Origin: Herminiimonas sp.
GTDB lineage: Bacteria; Pseudomonadota; Gammaproteobacteria; Burkholderiales; Burkholderiaceae_D
Direction: 5' to 3'
Length of the DNA stretch: 64,000 bases
NCBI GenBank assembly: GCA_028292265.1
Contig: JAQGMR010000052.1
Location: forward strand, 1-64,000
The notes under the pieces were generated by a model. The model made no database searches, had not been told where the DNA came from, and saw nothing but the letters and a program-made list of their open reading frames with translations. The translations under genes and the position numbers were made by a program. Shown here piece by piece: positions 36,701 through 44,364 of the stretch (position 1 is its first letter; every line of letters starts with the position of its first letter).

Positions 36701-36835
36701 AAATAACGCTAGCGCACGGTCATAAGTTTTCGCGTCCTGCAAATGGGTCCGGACGGACCAGCCGTTGGCCGCTAAGTGAGCGCAAAGTTCGTCCTCAAAT
36801 ACCTTCTCGGTATGGACGTTGGAGAGTTGAGGCAT
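33755..36835 (-). CDS. hsdR: Type I restriction endonuclease subunit R
   Basis: 1026 residues, full length for HsdR. The N-terminal nuclease has LFVNGLPVATAELKTDLTQ (D...ExK). Walker A HSAGSGKSNSIAW is followed by DEAH-type VDEAHSSQSG and further SF2 translocase motifs (FAFTATPKSKTLELFG, VANKYQTGFDQPLLHTMYVD, QTLSRLNRTRPDKE). The C-terminal helical domain contacts the methylase. AAGGGA precedes the ATG. Acts with HsdM and HsdS to translocate DNA and cleave unmodified foreign DNA. The gene looks intact, while hsdM of the same operon is frameshifted. Confidence 0.95.
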   Translation of the reverse strand: MPQLSNVHTEKVFEDELCAHLAANGWSVRTHLQDAKTYDRALALFPEDLLAFVQVTQPVEWAKFKRWHNGESEKIFVKRVAEQLDRHGTLQLLRNGFKDRDAKFQLCQFRPAHDKNPDLSALYEQNRLTAIRQLHYSLSNEKSIDVVLFVNGLPVATAELKTDLTQNIRDAITQYKKDRLPRDAKTKDIEALLQFKTRALVHFAVSTDEVFMATKLEGENTFFLPFNLGKPDGLGGAGAGNPPAIRGKGYPTWYLWELVWSKDVWLDILGNFLHLEVKDVEVKGKKETRETLIFPRFHQLDVVLRLVKAAAEEGAGHCYLVQHSAGSGKSNSIAWTAHRAASLHSADGKKVFDSVIVITDRKVLDKQLQETIAQFEQKAGVVQNIDQNSTQLAEALTAGAPIIVTTIQKFPFILEKVQGMKDKRFGLIVDEAHSSQSGAAAQKVRKALTSVKKKQFVTVELDGQAVEVEVDVEIDPDDVTAEDVINEVMASRARPTNVSYFAFTATPKSKTLELFGRPGPSGLPEAFHVYSMRQAIEEGFILDVLENYCSYQMFYKLGATADEKLVPSGKAAKALGRYARLHPHNIAQKVVVIVEHFREKVAHKIGGKAKAMVVTDSRKAAVRYKLAFDKYIKDRGYTDLQALVAFSGKVADADSGPNEFSEASMNPGLNGREPSEAFKDDEYRVLLVANKYQTGFDQPLLHTMYVDKRLSGVLAVQTLSRLNRTRPDKEDTFVLDFVNEPEEILASFKPYYRTAELSGVTDPNLVHELQTKLSKAGVYLWSEVELFGDAFFNPKRQQSALHTYLKLAADRWQHLEEEDAHQFRKDLGSFLRLYDFLSQIIPYNDDELEKLYVFGKNLMPRIAEHSSSSILELDSDVRLTHYRLQKLGEQKLDLEKGEIERLAPAGETGSGQSKTDEEKRLSEIVSKMNDLFAGELTEADFIGYVKTMESKLLESGALAEQAANNTEEQFSLGDFKAIFADTVVDGMDAHNSIAKQLLSDERIFAAMQGMMASAVYKAFHATRAPG

Positions 36836-36880
36836 GGCATCCCTTAAGTATTTTTATAATTTGTCGGGTTTTCCGCTGCT

Positions 36881-37906
36881 CTAGGTCTGCGGAGGCGGTT
36901 CTTTTGTATAGAGCACTTCGATATAGGCGCCGTCGACAATCGGTCGATAATTCAACCCAAACGCAGTCATCAACAATACGCAGGGCGGAATCAACTGTTT
37001 GAGCTCGAGGACCGAGTCCCAGTGGGGGCGCTTCTGGTCAAGGGCTTCAAGTGCTGCAAAACACGCGTCCCACGCGAGGAGTAGGTCGAACTTTATCAAG
37101 CAAGATTCAAGGGTGCTGGAATGCTCTTTAAGTGTTGCGCCGGTCGCAGCCAAAGTGCCCATCGCGTAGCCAAAGCATTGAGCAATAAATCGAACCTTTG
37201 CCTCCGCGACGGAGCGTAACGCAGCGAGGTCGTGGCTAACGCGATACGTCAGAATGGCCGCTATAACGTCTGCCCGTATCGTCGGAATCACCTCGCAAAG
37301 AAAGTCAGAATATTGATGAATATCGGTCCAGGGGCCGCACGAATATTTGTTTGCAAAATACTCATCCCAGAGCGATTCAGCTATGGGCAGAAAATAGCTT
37401 CCAAAGCCGGCTATCCCTTTGGCGTCGGGGTGCTTCTCCATAAGCCCGAGCTTCAAGTCAAAGTCATGAACATGACAAAGCTCATGCCGCAGAGCGTTAA
37501 CAGCCAAATCCCGATGCTTTTCAACTTCTGACAGAAGTCCCTTTGCTATGGCCTCGTCCATAACTAGTTTCACGCCATCGCCGCTTCGAAACACCATTCC
37601 AATGCTTAGTCCGCCCGCCTCTTTCGTCGGAGCCGGAGAGAGTGGACGGTCTGCTGATGCGTCTCGAATTCCCTGCTCATAGTCGTGGTGAAAGATGACT
37701 TGACGCAGCCTTGCGAAATTCATCCACGGGTGGGTGTCGCGTAGTAGTAAGGCTTGAATACGAACCTGCAAGGCAACTCGTTCCGCCATGTCTTGGTCCA
37801 AGCTCCCGACAAACGATATAAAACAGCTTAGCGGCGGATTTTTCTCAAGCTGTTCTATTACCCACTCGACCGTTGCTTCGGCATCGAGCGCCGGGCCGTC
37901 AGTCAT
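36881..37906 (-). CDS. HExxH metallopeptidase-like protein inside the R-M operon
   Basis: 341 residues. NALRHELCHVHDFDLKLG contains HExxH at about 141-145, and SLWDEYFANKYS about 40 residues later supplies a candidate third zinc ligand (Glu 182), like the ImmA/IrrE-type gluzincin layout. No signal peptide or membrane helix, so cytosolic. The start overlaps the hsdS stop by 4 bases, and hsdR begins 45 bp after its end, so it is part of the operon. A protease in this position might control the restriction subunit or be an independent effector; both ideas are inference. Confidence 0.7.
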   Translation of the reverse strand: MTDGPALDAEATVEWVIEQLEKNPPLSCFISFVGSLDQDMAERVALQVRIQALLLRDTHPWMNFARLRQVIFHHDYEQGIRDASADRPLSPAPTKEAGGLSIGMVFRSGDGVKLVMDEAIAKGLLSEVEKHRDLAVNALRHELCHVHDFDLKLGLMEKHPDAKGIAGFGSYFLPIAESLWDEYFANKYSCGPWTDIHQYSDFLCEVIPTIRADVIAAILTYRVSHDLAALRSVAEAKVRFIAQCFGYAMGTLAATGATLKEHSSTLESCLIKFDLLLAWDACFAALEALDQKRPHWDSVLELKQLIPPCVLLMTAFGLNYRPIVDGAYIEVLYTKEPPPQT

Positions 37907-39204
37907 GCGGCCTCCTCGAGTACCCCAACATCCACTTGGCCCGTGACCGTGGCCGAAATGAGGGACGAGCGGTATTCGCGAAGGCGGTCAATATGCTGTT
38001 TGACGTGGTTGAGCAAATTGGCGGTGGCCGCAGCTGAGCGACGTACTTCTACGAGTATGGCAAGCCGTTCCTCCTCCGGCGGCAGCGGCACGGGCAACTC
38101 CCGAACATTTGACTGATTTATCGACGCCAAATTGGTACTTTGCTTCGACCGGAGGAAGAAATATGACCTTGCGGCGTCAGTCGAAGTGAAGCGGGCGACC
38201 CATTCAGCCAGCGAGACGTCGAACAGGCGAACAGCGAAAACGTGGTTCTGATGTATGCAAGGGTCAATCTGTTCCTCCCAGACTGTGCCGCGCCCTAGTT
38301 TGTCGTTGTCGCCGCCCTCGTTCATTAATACATCACCTTTCTTGAGCAAGTAGCGGGCTGCTTCGCAGGGCGCCACTTCAATCTCGAGCACTTCGGTCAG
38401 GTCTACGTAGCCGTCTTGAACATTGGCTACCCGCAGATAGGGCAATGAGATGGTGTCGGTTTCCCCATGGTCTTTGCCCTTTGCGACTCCGGAGCGCACG
38501 TCCCCAAGAAATTTGAGCCGTTTTACAGCCCATTGTTTTGGAATCGACCCTAGCTCGGGAAAGCTCGTCTGCTGAAACTCCACGCCGGACGTCATCCCTT
38601 TTGTCATTAGCTTGGACGCATAGCTGTACTGGTACTCGGATAGGCGCTGGATTAACCGCTCCTTCTCTACAATCAAAGCATCGACCCGCGCCGTCTTTTC
38701 GTCGAGGAAGCTGGCGATGCAGTGCTGCACGCGCGGCGGAGGTATCACTATAGGGAGGCGCCTCAAATCCCCGTATTTCATGGACTGGCGCAGGCCTCCG
38801 CCCATGCGATAGAAAAGTTTGGCAAGGTCGTAGCCACGTAGCAGATAATGCGCAAAGCGCGGGTTGAGGTTTGAGGATGCGGTAACGGTAATGTATGCCG
38901 ACGTAATAATTCCACGCTCCGTTACGCGTCCGGTGCGGAGGCTTCGCTGGTCGTTTTGCAAGTCGGTCAGTCGCATTACGATGTCATCCGGTTCTACGAT
39001 GTTGTAGCCTTCAAACGAAGCCGGTAACAATCCGTAGTTGCTTTCTACATCTCTCTTAACAATACGGCCGTAGCTAAGCGATAGGACACGGTTCTCCTGC
39101 AAACCAACGTTGGGTCGCACTCGCTCGCTGAAAACAGAGAAGAATGGCTTTAATCGCCACTCCGTAGGCAAAGGCGGTAGCCAGTCCGCAAGAGCTTCGC
39201 TCAT
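37903..39204 (-). CDS. hsdS: Type I restriction-modification specificity subunit S
   Basis: 433 residues with two target recognition domains. TRD1 starts LPTEWRLKPFFSVFSERV, and its conserved helix is HCIASFLDEKTARVDALIVE. TRD2 starts LGSIPKQWAVKRLKFLGDV and ends with ERLAILVEVRRSAAATANLL. These repeats are standard for HsdS, which selects the bipartite DNA target and docks HsdM and HsdR. The ATG overlaps the hsdM stop (ATGA). The target sequence cannot be read from the protein. Confidence 0.93.
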   Translation of the reverse strand: MSEALADWLPPLPTEWRLKPFFSVFSERVRPNVGLQENRVLSLSYGRIVKRDVESNYGLLPASFEGYNIVEPDDIVMRLTDLQNDQRSLRTGRVTERGIITSAYITVTASSNLNPRFAHYLLRGYDLAKLFYRMGGGLRQSMKYGDLRRLPIVIPPPRVQHCIASFLDEKTARVDALIVEKERLIQRLSEYQYSYASKLMTKGMTSGVEFQQTSFPELGSIPKQWAVKRLKFLGDVRSGVAKGKDHGETDTISLPYLRVANVQDGYVDLTEVLEIEVAPCEAARYLLKKGDVLMNEGGDNDKLGRGTVWEEQIDPCIHQNHVFAVRLFDVSLAEWVARFTSTDAARSYFFLRSKQSTNLASINQSNVRELPVPLPPEEERLAILVEVRRSAAATANLLNHVKQHIDRLREYRSSLISATVTGQVDVGVLEEAA

Positions 39205-41008
39205 GCAACCACTCCTTTCATTAGTCCAAGGAACCGCTTTTCCATCTCCCGAATATCTCCGGCGATTACGTGGGGCGGCCGCGGCGCTTTGTAGACGTAG
39301 AAGTACCGGTTGAAGTTAATTTCATATCCTACTTTACCGACCTGACCGTCCTTCTCGTCAGTTATGCCTTTATTGACCCAGGCATCCGGCACGTGCGGTA
39401 GCACCTCCCGCTTCACATAATCTACAATCGATTCAACCATTGGAATACTTTCGGTATCGCGCAAATCTTTATCGAAGGGCTTTTCCCCTTTTTTGAATTT
39501 GACCGTTGTGCCTGCGGCAGGCGGTCGGTCAATCGTGACTTTGCGATAGCCGAAAAATGTTGTTCTGAAAATCTTGCTCACTATCCGAGCGGGTTCCACC
39601 TCTGCGGCGACACCTTGTTTTAGCCGTTCTTTGAACTCATTCTCAAAGCTGGTTTCCTCTTTGAAGCCAGCATAAGTGGCGACAATCTCAGTAATTTGCG
39701 GGTCCGTAATTTCAACACGCTTGCTACCGAGCGATTTTTGCTTCTTGCCATACATCCGGGTAGCGTCGATAAGCTGCACCTTGCCTTTGCGGGCGCCGGC
39801 TTTTGCGTTATCGAGAATCCAAACATAGGTGGCGATACCGGTGTTGTAGAAAAGGTCGTTCGGTAGCGCGATAATAGTTTCAAGCATGTCATTTTCGAGC
39901 AGCCAACGACGGATTTCCGATTCGCCGGAGCCGGCGTCGCCCGTAAACAATGGCGAGCCATTCAGGACTATGCCAATACGGCTACCCCCTTCGCTTGACG
40001 GCCGCATCTTTGACACCAAGTGCATTAGGAACAGCAATGAGCCGTCTGATATGCGGGGCAGGCCAGGGCCGAAACGGCCGGCAAAGCCTTTCTTTTCATG
40101 CTCCGATTTAACGACGTACTGTGCCTTCTTCCAGTCGACGCCAAACGGTGGGTTCGACAGCATGTAGTCGAATTTTTCGTTGGGAAATTTGTCATCGGAG
40201 AGCGTATTGCCGCGCTTTATGCGGGCAGGGTCCTGGCCCTTAATCAGCATGTCCGCCTTGCAGATGGCATACGACTCGGGATTCAGCTCTTGGCCGAACA
40301 TTCGGAGGCGCGCCGAGGGATTCAGCTGTGCCATTGTCTGTTCGCCAATCGACAGCATGCCTCCTGTGCCGGCGGTAGGGTCGTACATCGAGCGTACGAT
40401 GCCTACTTGCTTAGTGCCTCATCGTCGCCGGCGAACAAGATATGAACCATCAGCTTAATGACTTCCCGAGGAGTGAAGTGCTCACCGGCGGTTTCATTGG
40501 ATGTCTCGGCAAAGCGGCGAATCAGCTCCTCGAAGGCGTAGCCCATCGTTTCGTTTGGCACTACATCGGGGTGCAGGTCGATGGCCGCAAACTTCTGAAC
40601 CAACATGAAAAGGAGACCTTTTTCGTCCAGGTCGGTCAGCCGCTCGGAAAACTGGAATCGCTCGAAGACATCGCGGGCCTCGGCAGAAAAGTCGCCAAGG
40701 TAGGCAGTCAAGTTCTGACGGATGTGCTTCGGGTCGTCAAGGAGGCTTGGCAACGTGAACTTGCTGATGTTGTAGAACGCCTGTTTGCTTTTGCGTTGGA
40801 GGAAGATATCGAGTTGAACCCCTTCGTCCTTGCGCTTAGCGTATTCAGCCAGTACGGCGTCCTTGGTCGATTCTAGGACGCAGTCCAGGCGGCGCAGTAG
40901 CGCAAAAGGCATGATGATTTTGCCGTAGTCGGCTTGTTTGTAATCCCCACGAAGCAGGTCTGCGACAGACCATAGAAAATTCGCGATTTCGTTAAAGTTT
41001 TGTGACAT
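39201..41008 (-). pseudogene. hsdM: Type I DNA methyltransferase subunit M, frameshifted
   Basis: Two reading frames make one HsdM. Residues 1-201 (41008-40403) run from NEIANFLWSVADLLRGDYKQ to EHFTPREVIKLM and GDDEALSK, then stop. The rest, in the next frame, reads GIVRSMYDPTAGTGGML (SAM motif I), SNPPFGVDWKKA (motif IV) and the C-terminus to 39201. Joining them needs one extra base at about 40403-40408, within the normally unbroken link between FTPREV and motif I. Together they equal a normal HsdM of about 600 residues. Modification should be lost unless frameshifting, split-protein function or a sequence error explains it. Confidence 0.85.
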
Positions 41009-41448
41009 GAGGAATGTAGGGTTGAAGTGCGCACAGTTAGGCCGCGAAGTCCGTCCGAGCCTAAAGGTCCTGTAGCGTCACGAGTTTATATTGCTTCGTA
41101 AGAACTTCACCAGTTCATTTATGAAGAAGCAAACCTTTAGGCCGCAGCCGCGCTCCGCCCCCCCAACATAGCGGCTTCGCAGCTGTCTGTCTGCACAGTC
41201 GGTACACTCGTCGAATGCCTTTGCGAAGACGAGAACCGCGTCCGGAAGGCTTCCACCGCCCCGCTGGCAACCCCTCCCGATACATGGCCGTACCGGCGAG
41301 TTGCTAAACATTTTGTTGAAATGTTTAGCAACCGGTCTCCGCCATACTTAGTCCAGTCTCGGCTGGTGGCCGGGTAGCAAAGCAAAGGCGCTCCAGTATT
41401 CGCAGCTTGAACGGGGCCGGCGCTCGACCATAGGACGACATAGTCGCC
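41009..41448. other. Divergent intergenic region between hsdM and LexA-like gene
   Basis: 440 bp carrying the promoters of both operons and a perfect inverted repeat at 41300-41332. A reverse frame at 41078-41311 is unsupported. Confidence 0.5.
41300..41332. promoter_or_regulatory. Perfect 14-bp inverted repeat
   Basis: GTTGCTAAACATTT, loop TGTTG, AAATGTTTAGCAAC, with outer ACCGG/CCGGT arms separated by a 3-base bulge. It sits between two divergent genes, where no terminator is needed and no T run follows, so it is more likely an operator or a structured leader element. Confidence 0.6.
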
Positions 41449-41477
41449 TTGACAACTGTATGGACATACAGTATCTT
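41449..41477 (+). promoter_or_regulatory. SOS-box promoter of the LexA-like gene
   Basis: TTGACA (41449-41454), 17-bp spacer, TATCTT (41472-41477). The spacer contains CTGTATGGACATACAG (41456-41471), a LexA box of the CTGT-N8-ACAG type. LexA bound there would cover the promoter, so the gene is expected to be DNA-damage inducible and probably self-regulated. Confidence 0.85.
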
Positions 41478-41511
41478 GACTTAATCGAACGCTTATTCGA
41501 TGGAGCGAAAG

Positions 41512-42087
41512 ATGGATGACACACTGTACCTGGCAGCCTTGCGTACCTATTGGAAACGAAATCAGACGTTCCCGTCGATGGCGAGGCTTTGCGATGTGGT
41601 CGGCCTCTCCTCGACGTCCTCCGTATTTGCCCTTATAGGACGTCTGGCCGCCGCCGGCTACCTCGACAGGGTGGAAGGTCGCATCGCTCCTACAAAGGCC
41701 TTCTTCGCCCGTCCAATCGTGAACACGGTCCGCGCCGGCCTGCCTCAACCGGCAAGCCAAGATGCTGTCGAGCTCATCACCATCGACGACTACCTGATTG
41801 ATGACCCGAACCGCACGGTGCTGTGCCGGGTACGTGGTGAGAGCATGAAGGATGCAGGGCTCCTCGACGGCGATATCGTCACGGTCGAGAAGAACAGCGC
41901 CACGCGTGCCGGGGACATTGTCGTTGCCATCGTCGACGACGAATACACCATTAAGACGCTCAGGCTCGACGCTCGGCATCGTTACTACCTCGAGCCGGCA
42001 AACCCAGCTTTCAGCGACATCCACCCAGTAGGCAGCCTGGAGATATTTGGCGTGGTCACCGGAAGTTTTAGGCGACTACGACGATGA
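41512..42087 (+). CDS. LexA-like self-cleaving repressor (S24 family)
   Basis: 191 residues from ATG 41512, which has GGAG 6 bases upstream; an in-frame ATG at 41500 is also possible. The N-terminal winged helix (PSMARLCDVVGLSSTSSVFA) differs from canonical LexA spacing but is of that type. Cleavage site Ala75-Gly76 in VRAGLP, nucleophile Ser111 in RGESMKDAGLLDGD, and Lys148 in EYTIKTL make the serine/lysine dyad. It probably represses itself through the SOS box and may control island genes, coupling them to RecA activation. Likely an accessory copy besides the chromosomal lexA. Confidence 0.85.
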   Translation: MDDTLYLAALRTYWKRNQTFPSMARLCDVVGLSSTSSVFALIGRLAAAGYLDRVEGRIAPTKAFFARPIVNTVRAGLPQPASQDAVELITIDDYLIDDPNRTVLCRVRGESMKDAGLLDGDIVTVEKNSATRAGDIVVAIVDDEYTIKTLRLDARHRYYLEPANPAFSDIHPVGSLEIFGVVTGSFRRLRR

Positions 42088-42121
42088 CGCCCCGCTAACC
42101 GCTCTTCCCCCACTCCCCTAA

Positions 42122-42180
42122 AAATGCGTGCCGCGATGAGGCAGGGGCTAACTTTACCTGGAGGTTTAATGAACAACGAT
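42122..42180 (+). repeat. Duplicated 58-bp leader element, copy 1
   Basis: ATGCGTGCCGCGATGAGGCA, then GGGGCT, then ACCTGGAGGTTTAATGAACA. About 50 of 58 positions match copy 2 at 44052-44109. It contains a small TGCC...GGCA hairpin and a strong Shine-Dalgarno (TGGAGGT) before an ATG. Confidence 0.6.
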
Positions 42181-42225
42181 AAAACTGACTTCAACGCCTT
42201 GTTTGCCAAGGTCCCGACCCATTAA
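42169..42225 (+). CDS. Candidate 18-residue peptide
   Basis: ATG at 42169 with GGAGGT 4-9 bases upstream encodes MNNDKTDFNALFAKVPTH and stop. It lies in the duplicated leader element. In the second copy the ATG is ATA, and a related stretch (TDFQGLFPVFPTN) lies about 100 bp further on, so this may be the head of a decayed gene or a leader peptide. Confidence 0.3.
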   Translation: MNNDKTDFNALFAKVPTH

Positions 42226-42376
42226 CCATGCGGCGTACCGGCTTCGCTTTGGGGCGATGCCGTCTATGTCAATACCTCCTCGGCGTTACCGGCTGCAGAA
42301 ATATTCCGCCAGTCCTCCGCCCATGCCGAGGGTCCTACTAACAAGCACAGGCCAATGCAATGACGCTCTTCATCGA

Positions 42377-42802
42377 CTACCTCTTGTGAGGGGCGTAGCG
42401 GGCGCAGACGACCCACAACGCCTTCTCACCAAATGTATCCGGCGCCGAGGGCGTGAATGCTATGGAATGAACTGGAGTAGTCTCGCTGTAGATTCTCGCT
42501 CCCTCCCCGTTTTTGCCCTCGTAAAAGATGCCGGAACGGTGACCGCTTTCCTGCGCCGCGCAGTCGAAATACATTAGTGAAATCATGGACTGGTACGTTT
42601 TGCCCCCTACGGTTTGGGGAGTTACATAGTTGAGCTTTGTCCAAGCCTGCGGGTAGTCAGAAACCCGCGCGATGCTGGTCACGTCTAGGAAAAACTCTTC
42701 GATAGAACTGCCGCCTAAGGAGCGCCAATCCGCCGCGGAAGCCGTTGAAGCCACTAACAAGCACAAGCACAAGCACAAGCTCAATGCGATTCGGCTTTTC
42801 AT
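42377..42802 (-). CDS. Secreted protein, surface-adhesin-E-like, paralogue 3
   Basis: 141 residues, signal peptide ending STASA-AD. The mature domain is DWRSLGGSS, FFLDVTSIARVSDYPQAW, YQSMISLMYFDCAAQES and CARYAPHKR. The pattern (WxxLG, acidic D strand, YPQAWxK, DCA) matches small exported proteins of the surface-adhesin E type. One of three tandem paralogues on this strand; the Cys in FDCA and the one near the end could form a disulfide. Function unknown; likely periplasmic or surface. Clusters of (ACAAGC)n-like repeats encode part of its signal peptide (CLCLCL). Confidence 0.6.
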   Translation of the reverse strand: MKSRIALSLCLCLCLLVASTASAADWRSLGGSSIEEFFLDVTSIARVSDYPQAWTKLNYVTPQTVGGKTYQSMISLMYFDCAAQESGHRSGIFYEGKNGEGARIYSETTPVHSIAFTPSAPDTFGEKALWVVCARYAPHKR

Positions 42803-42805
42803 CGG

Positions 42806-43195
42806 CTATCGCTTCTTACCGGGGAAGCGAGCGCAGACGATACGCATCGCTGCCTCGCCAACAGTGCCCGGCCCATGAGGTGCGAAGCGCATTTCTTCCA
42901 CCGGCGTTGAGATTGTGAGAACCACGCGTCCCCCTGGTTCGGGCAGCTCATACCAAATTGCGGTACGGATGGCGCTCTCCTGCGTAGCGCAGTTGTAGTA
43001 GGCGAGCGATACGCCGGCGCGGTAGGATTGGCCGTTATACATTTTCCCTTCCGGGTACGTTGTTTTGTCCCACGCCTGCGGGTAGGTGCCAAGCCAAGCC
43101 AAGCTGCTCATGTCGAGGTAGAACCCGCCACCGTCACTTGATGCCAAATCGCGCCATTCGGGCGCCGCCGCAGCAAGGCTGCATGTCGCCGCCAA
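42806..43195 (-). CDS. Secreted protein, surface-adhesin-E-like, paralogue 2 (short signal)
   Basis: 129 residues from a TTG at 43195. The mature part EWRDLASSDGGGFYLDMSSL and YNCATQESAIRTAIWYELPE align with both neighbours. The signal peptide is only about 11 residues (LAATCSLAAAA), and the TTG has no ribosome binding site. The gene begins 2 bp after the stop of paralogue 1. It looks as if a deletion fused the tail of one copy to the head of the next; export may be impaired. Confidence 0.5.
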   Translation of the reverse strand: MAATCSLAAAAPEWRDLASSDGGGFYLDMSSLAWLGTYPQAWDKTTYPEGKMYNGQSYRAGVSLAYYNCATQESAIRTAIWYELPEPGGRVVLTISTPVEEMRFAPHGPGTVGEAAMRIVCARFPGKKR

Positions 43196-43197
43196 AG

Positions 43198-43596
43198 CTA
43201 CCGGGTGCAGACGATGAGCATTCCAACGTCGCCGAAGCTGTCGGGCGCAGCGGGCGTGAACCGTAGGTCTTTTACCGGCGTCAGATAGTCGAAAACTTTG
43301 TCGCCCTCACCGTCCAATCGCTCGTAAAGGATTGCTATTCGGTGAGCGCTTTCCTTCGCAGCGCGGTTATAAAAAGTCAGCGATACAAGGGACCGATAGC
43401 CTTTGCCCTCCAAGATTTTAGTAGCGGCATAGTTCATCTTGAGCCAAGCCTGCGGATAGTCGCCAATCTGAGAGACGCTTGCAATATCAATGTAAGCGGC
43501 TTCCTTATCGTTGGCCCCAAGACTGCGCCAGTCTGACGCGGCCATGGCCGTCGCGCAGCTCGCTATCAGAGCCGCTGCCATTATTGTCTTTTTCAT
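43198..43596 (-). CDS. Secreted protein, surface-adhesin-E-like, paralogue 1
   Basis: 132 residues from ATG 43596 (MKKTIMAAALIASCATAMAA signal peptide; GGAGGGAATATG is the leader). Mature part SDWRSLGANDKEAAYIDIAS and YPQAWLKMNYAATK. It ends at IVCTR, lacking the basic tail seen in the other two (PGKKR, APHKR), and the DCA cysteine is changed to NRA. First gene of the three-gene tandem set. Confidence 0.6.
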   Translation of the reverse strand: MKKTIMAAALIASCATAMAASDWRSLGANDKEAAYIDIASVSQIGDYPQAWLKMNYAATKILEGKGYRSLVSLTFYNRAAKESAHRIAILYERLDGEGDKVFDYLTPVKDLRFTPAAPDSFGDVGMLIVCTR

Positions 43597-43704
43597 ATTC
43601 CCTCCCGCCACGATACTAACCGATGATTCGGCGTGTTTATCTCTTTTTGCAGCAGCCGGCTAACCGTCCTGTCTATACGAAGCACACACGACAGGAGCTT
43701 TTCC

Positions 43705-44031
43705 ATGCAAACCCAACACCCCGACGAACACCAGGGCGTCATCTACAAGCGGCTGCTCGCCGTCTACGCCGATGAGATAGCGGCCGCCCAAGCACTTGTG
43801 CGCAAGCCACCGACCCTGTCGCAAATTGCCGCGCCGTACCGCGCCCCATCCTGGCATTACCAAGAAAACGCGGCCGGCCAATCCGTGGTCCCGCTGTGCC
43901 ACGCTAAGTCGTCCGATGGCTCGAGTTGGGCGCGCGGCTACTACACCCAAGACCCGGCGCGCGTGACCTGCAAGCGCTGCCTCAGAAGGCAGGCGAAAGC
44001 ACTCAACGCTCCTACCCGGAAAACAGAATGA
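43705..44031 (+). CDS. Hypothetical protein, 108 aa
   Basis: ATG at 43705 with AGGAGC 8 bases upstream. The sequence (GVIYKRLLAVYADEIAAAQA, APYRAPSWHYQENAAGQSVV) ends with a basic region holding two cysteines (VTCKRCLRRQ) and an earlier LCHAKS, which could form a zinc site. No family recognised. Divergent from the three secreted paralogues. Confidence 0.55.
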   Translation: MQTQHPDEHQGVIYKRLLAVYADEIAAAQALVRKPPTLSQIAAPYRAPSWHYQENAAGQSVVPLCHAKSSDGSSWARGYYTQDPARVTCKRCLRRQAKALNAPTRKTE

Positions 44032-44051
44032 AACTTTCAACCGAATGCCGG

Positions 44052-44109
44052 GAATGCCTGCCGCGATAAGGCAGGGGCTCACTTTGCCTGGAGGTTTAAT
44101 AGACAACGA
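44052..44109 (+). repeat. Duplicated 58-bp leader element, copy 2
   Basis: ATGCCTGCCGCGATAAGGCA, then GGGGCT, then GCCTGGAGGTTTAATAGACA. The Shine-Dalgarno is kept but the ATG of copy 1 is ATA here. About 250 bp of downstream sequence holds no supported gene. Confidence 0.55.
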
Positions 44110-44364
44110 CGAATCGACGAGAGCCGAGAGGGTCGTGTGGACCACTACGCGGTCCCGGCGGATTCCCACGGCCGCTTCATATGGTCGGTGGCCGGCGCCC
44201 AGCTGAAGTTCTTTGCGACCGATTTTCAGGGCCTCTTTCCCGTGTTCCCGACCAACCGCATGAGTTGCACGAGCGATGGAGATACTCGAAGAGTTGCTAC
44301 AACACTTTGCGACAAAATAACGCGAGGTCGAAGCGGGGAAGCGCTGTCATAAACCGAGTTTACG

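Noticed and set aside
41137-42024. A 295-codon reverse open frame
   Set aside because: Antisense to the LexA-like gene and across its promoter.
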